Under the pieces are notes generated by a model. The model did no database searches. It saw nothing but the letters and a program-made list of their open reading frames with translations, and was not told the DNA's origin. Made by a program: the position numbers and the translations under genes. From NCBI GenBank assembly GCA_024711065.1, contig JANJTN010000130.1, forward strand, positions 1-38,406: a DNA stretch of 38,406 nt. The letters are read 5' to 3'. Positions 9,301 to 16,700 of the stretch are shown one piece after another (the stretch's first letter is position 1; every line of letters starts with the position of its first letter). This stretch comes from a bacterium (GTDB lineage: Bacteria > Bacteroidota > Ignavibacteria > Kapaibacteriales > Kapaibacteriaceae).

Positions 9301-10342
9301 CCGAATTCGTGGGAACGGTATCGATGAACCCGTGCGTTCTTGGGCGGCAGCTCTCCGGTGTCCCGACACGGTGGACGCTTGCGTTCAGGACACCTTTGTG
9401 GTGGTGGTGACCAATACGGGTACGTTAGACATCACTCCGGTACGCGTGGACATCGAGATAATGTCTACCCTTCGCAGCTTCACGGATCAGTTGGGACCTC
9501 TTCGCCCGGGAGCAGAACGCACCTACACGTTCACGGAGATCTCTACGCGGGCTTCAATATCTCGCGACGTGCGGGCCGTGGTCTGGCTCGACGATGGTGA
9601 ATCGATCACCATCACCAAGAACGTGGAGCTACGCTCGTCGGAGCCGGACTTCGATCTGGAGATCTCTGATCCGGTTGCCAACGGGGGCTCGGTGGTGGTG
9701 TCGTTCTCGGCGCAGCGAACGGATTCGCTGGATGTCCCGGAAAACCTGGAGATCTTGCTCACGGCTCCGGCGGATCGGTGGGAGCCCAACGTGTCTCCCA
9801 TCCCGGTTCGCGTAACCGATCGGACAGGAGTGAATCGTGTCGTGATGGCAGCCGTTACCCGAATCGCTGATCGTACCATGATCGTTCTGAGCGAACCCGT
9901 GCAAGCCCCCTATGATCTTCGCGGAGAGCTGGTGGGCACACCCCTGTGGAGGGACGTGAACGGGATCGTGTTGGACGGTCAGGTCTCGGCCACCTCGTGT
10001 TCGGATGAAGTAACGGACCGTTTGCTGCTTACCGTAGAGGCCTGCGGCGGGAATTTGCGCTCGGTCTTGTTTGATGCACTCCCTCAAGTGCGGGTCTCGA
10101 TTGTGGGCCACCCGGTGGGCGATCAGCTAGATTTGTTGATCGAAAGTTCGCACGAGACCGAAATCCAATTACATTTGCTATCTGCCACGGGAGAGGTTGC
10201 AGTCCTTGCTGATAAATTCCCGTTGCAAAAGGGGATACACCATTGTAATTTCTCGACTTCCGATCGAGCTAGTGGATTCTACGGCCTGATCGTACGGTAT
10301 GGGAGCGGGGAGCAGATCCTTCCCGTAGTCTTGGTCAAATAG
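6350..10342 (+). CDS. large secreted protein: IgGFc-binding-like N-terminus, HYDIN/choice-of-anchor-D-like repeats, T9SS-type C-terminal domain
   Basis: Signal peptide MTRPLWIALLMLFATTSVVAQ; GTEFLVGFMQNE...; repeats such as DHDFGPVRLGDTVCVDLPIVNTGIAAISIDSIV; C-terminus GFYGLIVRYGSGEQILPVVLVK. AAGGAG lies just 5' of the ATG at 6350. Confidence 0.8.
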   Translation: MTRPLWIALLMLFATTSVVAQVERVLPRKGGGSSLEGTEFLVGFMQNEIQESDTDPRLQIFICSQYDATVNIKFPGQPFTQIRRIAANTVHVETVLPIFEATASEYVQRKSISITSDVPIVVYALSTLATSTDSYTAIPVKHLGTQYLTVNMPADQYRMRNPLIPELDTTKRRAEFMIMAVEDRTDVTITPTVQTEQGRPANVPFQVQLDSGETYLVKAARTLVGYGDLSGSRINADKPIAVLSGHMRTSVPTDVNASKDHLVEMLPPMQTWGMEYVTTPFAMVEEGDVVRLMTADVDTHIEIITEDGLVDQFFTRAGEWRDVRLMKPAYYRSNKPFFVMQFMPSSRPFAGTNPNYDPAMVVVPPLDQYVERALFQFPILDSTPQIGSAQRFYYFINVVAEAKAIPSMRVNQLLVKDIAPEIETQQVPGTDLYWATVPLTPAVYTITADSGLFSGVMYGTSYADSYANLFGVAYEPLPQDDRSPPEYALDVSCGDIDGLVVDVSPDSALLTEVIVQTAQTFNYRWAISNPLDEFGKTQISAWVRDRWQDARFVVHAYDHKGNGREWLFEYDAPAISVPDRIVLEASTGDTICVPVSVVNVDSTARTISSISLWLPGHFSLKDTVAAGTVVAPGDSVVVTLCYVSDSTGLQRSARLIVDLGCGLTKEIELVGRTTTSIETADHDFGPVRLGDTVCVDLPIVNTGIAAISIDSIVKGAGQDYWYDVASVPLPRMLQPGDTIWVRVCYSPSGEGSTERTDTVATAPRLGATMWIRGRGVAPLVRQIFVDWGKRRVGLDYDTLSRLHNDGSGACRVTPGAPVVGEAAFDVTSITSRAAFGLAPGEGIDLPLRFSPSREGPFADTIPLVVDWALHPRVEVILLGQGMLPIAEPNDIDMGDVVIGQQRDSVVDYLRSIGSEDLEVFAIRHVGPDVTAFVVDPAVDAMQVLPMGSTVVGNLRFTPTRLGQHTMEIEVDHATVGNDTITSVIRIRGNGIDEPVRSWAAALRCPDTVDACVQDTFVVVVTNTGTLDITPVRVDIEIMSTLRSFTDQLGPLRPGAERTYTFTEISTRASISRDVRAVVWLDDGESITITKNVELRSSEPDFDLEISDPVANGGSVVVSFSAQRTDSLDVPENLEILLTAPADRWEPNVSPIPVRVTDRTGVNRVVMAAVTRIADRTMIVLSEPVQAPYDLRGELVGTPLWRDVNGIVLDGQVSATSCSDEVTDRLLLTVEACGGNLRSVLFDALPQVRVSIVGHPVGDQLDLLIESSHETEIQLHLLSATGEVAVLADKFPLQKGIHHCNFSTSDRASGFYGLIVRYGSGEQILPVVLVK

Positions 10343-10351
10343 GGTGCATGT

Positions 10352-11158
10352 ATGAGGAGACTGTTCGTCGTCGTCGTTCTGCTAGCCACGGTAGCGGGCG
10401 GGGAGCTACTAGCCCAGCAGGAGCTGGCGAACCCACTCGTTCCGGCAAAGGGGCGCCCTCGCGTCTATGTCGGTCCGGTTGTTGGTTATAACCGATCCCT
10501 TCACTCATCCGGATTCCAGTCCGTTGCCGGGGACGTTCTGTGTCCGGTCTTCGAAACGGGAACCGGGAATGGGTATTACGTAGGGGGCTCGTTCGAGTAC
10601 CTCCTCGGCTCGCCCAAGGACTCCAAGTCTTCGATCATCGCCAAGGTCCTGTACAACTATATCCCGGCGTTCTACGACGAGGAAGGCGACCGACTGCCAT
10701 CGCTTGATCCGAATGGCGATGTTGTGTACAGTACGGTTCGCCACGTTGCAGAGATCAAGTACTCCACGATCGACCTTGAAGTGCTGTACAAGCTCAACTT
10801 GTTCGATAGCTACTTTGGCATCGTGGTTGGCCCGAGCGTGGGTCTGGTGATCGGCTCCGAGCGCGAGCAGCGGATGGAGCTGGTCGAGCCCCAGAATGCC
10901 GTGTTCGACCCGGCATTGGCCCCGGATGCGATTTACACCGACAATGGCCGGACCATCATCACGAATCAGGACGACCTGCCGGGTCACAACCCGATCCGTG
11001 TGGGCATCAAGGCCGGCGTCCAGTACGAGATCCCCATTGGGCGGGTGCTGTTGGTTCCGCACGCCTTCTATAACTACGGTATCACCGAAGTGAGCTCGGA
11101 TGATAACCTTCGGATCAATGCCCTGCAATTCGGTGTGGATCTTCGATTCGCCCTGTAA
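10352..11158 (+). CDS. outer-membrane beta-barrel protein (PorT/porin-family-like)
   Basis: Signal peptide MRRLFVVVVLLATVAGGELLAQQ; alternating barrel strands (YVGPVVGYNRSLHSS..., GIVVGPSVGLVIGSE, IRVGIKAGVQYEIPI); aromatic/Leu terminus NALQFGVDLRFAL. Confidence 0.7.
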   Translation: MRRLFVVVVLLATVAGGELLAQQELANPLVPAKGRPRVYVGPVVGYNRSLHSSGFQSVAGDVLCPVFETGTGNGYYVGGSFEYLLGSPKDSKSSIIAKVLYNYIPAFYDEEGDRLPSLDPNGDVVYSTVRHVAEIKYSTIDLEVLYKLNLFDSYFGIVVGPSVGLVIGSEREQRMELVEPQNAVFDPALAPDAIYTDNGRTIITNQDDLPGHNPIRVGIKAGVQYEIPIGRVLLVPHAFYNYGITEVSSDDNLRINALQFGVDLRFAL

Positions 11159-11194
11159 GGCGTCCCACCCACACATGATGTAGAATCGTGTCCC

Positions 11195-11227
11195 GATGCC
11201 CGCCTTCAGCGGGCATCGTTTGTTTTT
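11195..11227 (+). terminator. Rho-independent-type terminator hairpin
   Basis: GATGCCCGC-CTTCA-GCGGGCATC, a perfect 9-bp stem followed by GTTTGTTTTT. Confidence 0.85.
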
Positions 11228-11242
11228 GGATAGGTCTGAAGC

Positions 11243-11746
11243 ATGGAACGAATGTGGTCACCCTGGCGGTCGCACTATGTGGGTGCCGCCGATGCGTCGA
11301 ACGATAGTGGATGTTTCCTGTGCGAGTGTGGGAGTGCGCCGGAGGGTACGCCAGAGAACCTGGTTGTGGCGCAGTTCGAACACTGCGTGGTGGTGTTGAA
11401 TCGCTACCCCTACAATGCCGGACACCTTCTGATCGCACCAAGGGATCATGTGGCCGAGTTCGAGGCGTTGGAGAACAGCGTAGCCGTGCAGATGACTCTC
11501 GTGACGCAACAGGCGATTCGTGTGTTGAACCAGATCATCCATCCTCATGGTTTCAACTTTGGGGCGAACCTTGGTCGCTCAGCTGGTGCCGGCGTGCCTG
11601 ATCATGTGCATTGGCACCTGGTACCACGCTGGAACGGCGACACGAACTTCATGCCCACCATTGGGGACACGAAGGTGATGTCGCATGCCCTGGAAGACCT
11701 CTGGGAGCAGTTCAGTCGTGGTTTTTCGCAAGGGCGCGGAGGATGA
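11243..11746 (+). CDS. HIT family hydrolase
   Basis: VVLNRYPYNAGHLLIAPRDHVAEFE and HIT motif VPDHVHWHLVPRW. Confidence 0.93.
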   Translation: MERMWSPWRSHYVGAADASNDSGCFLCECGSAPEGTPENLVVAQFEHCVVVLNRYPYNAGHLLIAPRDHVAEFEALENSVAVQMTLVTQQAIRVLNQIIHPHGFNFGANLGRSAGAGVPDHVHWHLVPRWNGDTNFMPTIGDTKVMSHALEDLWEQFSRGFSQGRGG

Positions 11747-12570
11747 AGCCGTCTCTTGCACCGAAGAAGCGCCTGAGTCAGAACTTCCTCACGGATAGCC
11801 GAACCGCACAGAAGATCGCTTCGTTCCTTGAAGCCCGACCGGACGATGTGGTGCTGGAGATCGGACCTGGTGGCGGAGCATTGACCGAACACCTTGTTCG
11901 GACCAACGTTGGTCGAGTCGTGGCGGTCGATCTGGATGAGCGCGCGGTCGATGTGCTTCAATCGCTCGTAAAGAGTGCGGCCGGTCGGCTGGAAGTTCGG
12001 CGAGGGAACGTTCTCCAGCTCCGGGTTCGCGACGTCTTTCCTTCAATTCCGGCGCACCACCGATTGGTGATCGGCAACATCCCGTATGCGATCACGTCCG
12101 AGATCCTATTCTGGTTGTTCGATCAGCGGCACGACCTGCGATCGGCCGTGATCATGATGCAGCGCGAAGTTGCCAAGCGCTGCGTGGCACGACCTGGCAG
12201 TAAGGACTACGGGATCCTGAGTATCGCAACCTGGTATGCCTCTAGCGCAACGATCGTGGCAACGGTACAGCCCGGGTCGTTCTTTCCTCGTCCGTCCGTC
12301 ACATCGGCCGTTGTGCTGTTCCAGTTCCGCGACCAGACCCCAACATCAGCCCCCTTCGCCCCATTCATGGAGTTTGTGCGGGCAGCGTTTGGGCAGCGTC
12401 GAAAAGTGATGACCAACAGTCTGGCCGGCTGGGCCCGGCAGCATGGGGCAGATCTGCAGTCACTGGTGCTGCCGGACGGGCGCCGATTGAGTGATCTGCG
12501 AGCAGAGCAACTGTTCCCTGATGAGATCGCGCAGGTGTATCTGGGTCTCGTGGAAGGGCCTATAGCATGA
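11743..12570 (+). CDS. rsmA: 16S rRNA dimethyladenosine transferase RsmA/KsgA
   Basis: MKPSLAPKKRLSQNFLTDSRTAQKIA, VVLEIGPGGGALTEHLV, VIGNIPYAITSEILFWL. ATG overlaps the HIT stop (ATGA). Confidence 0.96.
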   Translation: MKPSLAPKKRLSQNFLTDSRTAQKIASFLEARPDDVVLEIGPGGGALTEHLVRTNVGRVVAVDLDERAVDVLQSLVKSAAGRLEVRRGNVLQLRVRDVFPSIPAHHRLVIGNIPYAITSEILFWLFDQRHDLRSAVIMMQREVAKRCVARPGSKDYGILSIATWYASSATIVATVQPGSFFPRPSVTSAVVLFQFRDQTPTSAPFAPFMEFVRAAFGQRRKVMTNSLAGWARQHGADLQSLVLPDGRRLSDLRAEQLFPDEIAQVYLGLVEGPIA

Positions 12571-13562
12571 GTACTCATCGAACAGCATCTGCCGGCATGC
12601 GAGAGGTGGCAGATCGGGCCCTGCGTCACATCGTCTCGTACGACATCTATACCCTTGTCCTGCTTACGATCTTCGTGATCCTGTCGCTGATCTATTACCC
12701 CCACATTCCCGTGGCACTCAGCAAGGTGCTGCTGGATGTCTTCCTGGCGTTTGGCATCGGGGCTCTGGTGGTGCTCCATGCCCTGACCGATGCACCGCTG
12801 TTTTCGCTGCTGCGTCGGTTCTATGTGATCCCGATCATCTACCTGATGTACGACCAGGTACACGTGTATGTGCCGGTGGTCCATCCGGTGGACTACGACG
12901 ACCTGCTGATCGCGGCCGATCGCTGGCTGCTGCATGCCGATCCCACCGTTGTCCTGGGTTCCTACGCGTGGCCGCTGCTGACCGAATACCTGCAGATCTG
13001 CTATTTCCTGTTCTACGTGCTGCCGATCATGCAGGCCGTTGAGCTGTGGCGCAAAGGAGACCTGCAGCGGCTGGACCTCTTCGCCCGAGGGATGGTGTTC
13101 TGCTACTTCGTTTCGTACCTGGCCTACTTTGCGATGCCGGCTATCGGTCCCAGGTTTACGCTGCATCCGTTCTCGGCACTCGATACAGAACTGCCCGGGA
13201 TCGCCCTTACGCCGTGGATACGGGAGGTGATCAATGTAGGGGGCGGGGTAGCCGTAGGGGCCTCGGATCCGGCCGGCGTGGTGAACCGTGATTGTATGCC
13301 CAGCGGGCACACGATGATGACGCTCGTGAATATCATCCTGGGTTTTCGATTCCGCTCCCGATACCGATGGGTTTTTGTTGTGATCGGCGGAAGTCTCATA
13401 TTCTCAACGGTTTACCTGCGATACCACTACGTCGTGGACGTTCTCGTTGGCATTGTGTTCGCCGTGATCTTCCTACCGTTGGAGCCGGTTGTTGACCGGT
13501 GGGTCGGAAAGCTCGTTCGCTCAGTCGGTTCGCGGTGGATAACTCCTGCCGGGGAGGTGTAA
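12567..13562 (+). CDS. PAP2-superfamily membrane phosphatase/phosphotransferase
   Basis: Multiple TM segments plus CMPSGHTMMTLVNI and YLRYHYVVDVLVGI. ATG overlaps the rsmA stop. Confidence 0.88.
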   Translation: MSTHRTASAGMREVADRALRHIVSYDIYTLVLLTIFVILSLIYYPHIPVALSKVLLDVFLAFGIGALVVLHALTDAPLFSLLRRFYVIPIIYLMYDQVHVYVPVVHPVDYDDLLIAADRWLLHADPTVVLGSYAWPLLTEYLQICYFLFYVLPIMQAVELWRKGDLQRLDLFARGMVFCYFVSYLAYFAMPAIGPRFTLHPFSALDTELPGIALTPWIREVINVGGGVAVGASDPAGVVNRDCMPSGHTMMTLVNIILGFRFRSRYRWVFVVIGGSLIFSTVYLRYHYVVDVLVGIVFAVIFLPLEPVVDRWVGKLVRSVGSRWITPAGEV

Positions 13563-13646
13563 CTCTCTATGCATATATGTGTTATTCACGCGTACGGGGT
13601 AAAGGTGCGACGAGTGAGATAGTCACGAAGGTGATGATTCCGGTAG

Positions 13647-13676
13647 TTGCATGTGCCACGATAAATCGTATATTAT
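13647..13676 (+). promoter_or_regulatory. candidate promoter of the giant surface-protein gene
   Basis: TTG (13647-13649), 19-nt spacer, TATATTAT (13669-13676), inside an AT-rich leader. Resembles TTG-N19-TAnnTTTG. Confidence 0.45.
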
Positions 13677-13682
13677 TAGAAT

Positions 13683-13698
13683 GCTACAGGAATGTAGC
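13683..13698 (+). promoter_or_regulatory. 5'-leader stem-loop (GCTACA-GGAA-TGTAGC)
   Basis: Perfect 6-bp stem closed by a GNRA tetraloop (GGAA), about 6 nt after the candidate -10 box. Confidence 0.5.
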
Positions 13699-13755
13699 GC
13701 TGAATCTCCTCCGAAAATTTGTGTTCGTTTTGACCTATCAACCAGGAGTCATTCG

Positions 13756-16700
13756 ATGAGTTTTGTTCCAAACATTTTCCGGGGCATGGTAGCAACCCTC
13801 GTGTTGCTAGCGATGACTGCCGGAGCTGCTGTTGCGCAGGACGTAACAGAGAAGCGTGGAACGATGGGCCTGATGGAAGGTCGCCAGTATCTGGTGGCAT
13901 TCCCGCAGGTATGGGCAAGCCCAACGGAGAAGCCGTTGCCGAATCCGATGGTCTTGTTCATTTCCTCACGTTCGAAGGCGAAAGTGAAGATCACGACGCC
14001 GTCCGCGATCAACTCCGCAGCTGGGATCAATCGTGAGTACACGATTCAGCCGAACGAAGTGCTGCGCGTGCCGATCTCCACGGCCTACATGAACGAGGAA
14101 TCGGAAGCCCGTAACGGCTTCGGTATTTCCGTTACGGCGGACAAGCCCATCTCTGTCTCTACCTATCAAGCCTGGATGGGTAATGGCGAACTGGCTCGCA
14201 ACCTGCCGATCGAAGCGTGGGGACGGAACTACTACACGATGAACTTTTATCAGGATCGGTATGGTTCGTCCAGCCAAGGGTACAAGTATCGCCCGGCACA
14301 GATCCTGATCATCGCTGCAAAAGACAACACGGTGGTGTCCTACACGCCGACGTTCGATACCGAAGGTGGTCGTGATCAGCCGAGTGTGCGCAAAGGCCAG
14401 ACCGGCCTGGTCACGCTCGAGAAAGGTGAGACCTTCCTGATCAAGGCCAAGATCGACGAGCCGTACAACAAAGAGTTCACCACCGACCTTTCCGGCACCT
14501 GGATCCGTTCCAGCCGTCCGGTTGGCGTGATCTCCGGCCATACCAAGGTGGCCATCATGCGTTATCCGGACGTGCTTCCGCCGACCGGTATGTTCGCTGC
14601 AGAAGCACACTTTGTGCGTAACAACGTCCACGACGCCATGCTGCCGTTCGAAATGGCCGGCACGGAGTTCGTGACGGTGCCGGCTCAGTACACGCCAACG
14701 CGCGTTACGGGTCAGGCTTCGGTGGAATTCGGTATTGATGACGACCGTGGCGACGTGATCCGTTTCGTGGCGCTGGAAGACAACACCACGCTGACGGCTA
14801 TGCGCGAAGACGGTTCTGACTTCAAGAATATCAAGAAGCTGAATCGCGGTGAGACCTGGCTCGAGACCTCGGTCGAAAAGGCCACGTTCTGGAAAGCCGA
14901 CAAGCCGATCCTGATGGGTCACTATGGCAAGTCGTACGCCAAGATCCTCCCGCCGGCAGCCGCTTCGAAGAATGGCGATGCCACCCAGGGTCACCCGACC
15001 GTGGAGTCCGGCATGCCGATGCTTCAATATGTACCGTCCACCGACCGCTACGTGAATTACGCGGTCTTCCACTCGCCGGAAGGCATGGACAACTTCTTCA
15101 ACATTGTGTTCAAGCCGGAAGAAGTAGCCAAGATCAAGGTTGACGGTCGTTCGCTCAGCTCCGCTTTCGGTGGCTCGATGCGGATGCTGGCTGGCACGCC
15201 GTACGCCTTTATCCGCACGCCGATCGGTGCCGGCGACCACGTGGTCGAGTCCGAAACCGAAGACGTGAAGTGGATGGGTTGGACCTACGGCTCGCTGGAT
15301 GGTCTGCAGCAAGGTCGTGCCTACGGCACGCCGGTGGCTGTTGATCTTGCCATCCCGTGCGACGATTCTCTGGCCGTTGTTGAGACACTGCTTTGCGGCG
15401 ACGTTGATGCCGAAGGTAAGATCCTGCCGGAAGACTCCGAGTGCGGTTCGATCTTCACGGTATATGCCGAAAGCCTGGACAACTACGAACTGATCGTTGA
15501 CGAGAAGTTCGACTCCGGCGACAAGAAGGTGAAGTTCAATGTGAACGTTCTGGACAAGACCAAGGACGCCATGGCGGTCGTACGCGTGGTAACCCGCTCC
15601 GGCAAGTTCATTGAGAAGACCTATACCTATATCGCGGACAAGATCGACTGGGATCCGAAGAAGGTTGACTTCGGTACCATTCCGTTCAACACCGAGGTAT
15701 GCAAAACGGTCACGTTCACGAACCTTCGCACCGATGCACCGGTAACGGTCAAGCAACTCACCGCGAAGTACTTCCCTGGCAACTTCCGCTTTACTCCGAA
15801 TAACTTCATCATCGATCCGGGTGCTTCGTTCACGGTACAGGTTTGTGCCGTAACCAACGACACCAAGGAAAAGGTCGACACGATCATTGCTGAACTCGAG
15901 TGCTTCGACCAACTCACGGCTGAACTCCGTGTCCGTTCGGAAGCTCCGATCATTTATGTGGAAGATCAGACCTGGGTGAACATCCCGGCCTCGTCGCCTG
16001 GCATTCGCAAGCCGGTCCAGATCATCAACTCCAGCGATGTAGACCTGATCATCACCGGCTACGACAAGACGCTGCTCAATGCAACGAGCCGCTACTTCAA
16101 GAATCCGGAGAATCTGGACAACGTCCTGCCGCTGACCCTGCCGGGTGGCGCTCGTCACACGTTCCATGTGACCTACAGCCCGGAAGGTGAGTCCGGTGTT
16201 CAACACCGTATGGACGTTCCGTTCTACTCGAACGCTGTCGAGGTAGACTCGATCGCAGTCCTGATCGGTAACGGTGTCGACGTAGAGATCTATGCAGCTG
16301 CAGAACCGTGGAATGTCCGCGTGCTCGACAATGTGCAGACGGCACAGGGCATTACGAGCTATCCTCAGCAAGTAACGTTCGAGAACAACGGCGACCTCGG
16401 CGTTGAGTTCTCTCAGCCGATCATCCGTGGTGCCGACGCTGCCAACTTCCGCATCGTGGATAATGGCAATGTTGGTACGTTCCCGATCACACTGTTGAAG
16501 AGCGGTCCTTCGAGCAAGTACATCAACATCGAGTTCGTACCAACTGAGCAGCCCAATCGTGGTGCCGAGCGCAGCAACTACGAAGCGGAACTGGTGTTCC
16601 CGAACAACTCGATCGTACCTGAGTATGTTGTGGACCTGAGTGGTATCGCTTGGCAACCGCAGGTGAAGGGTGCCGATCAGAACTTCGGTGTCTTCAATCA

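Noticed and set aside
12207-13310. 367-aa minus-strand ORF
   Set aside because: Antisense to rsmA and PAP2 genes that overlap by ATGA coupling on the plus strand.
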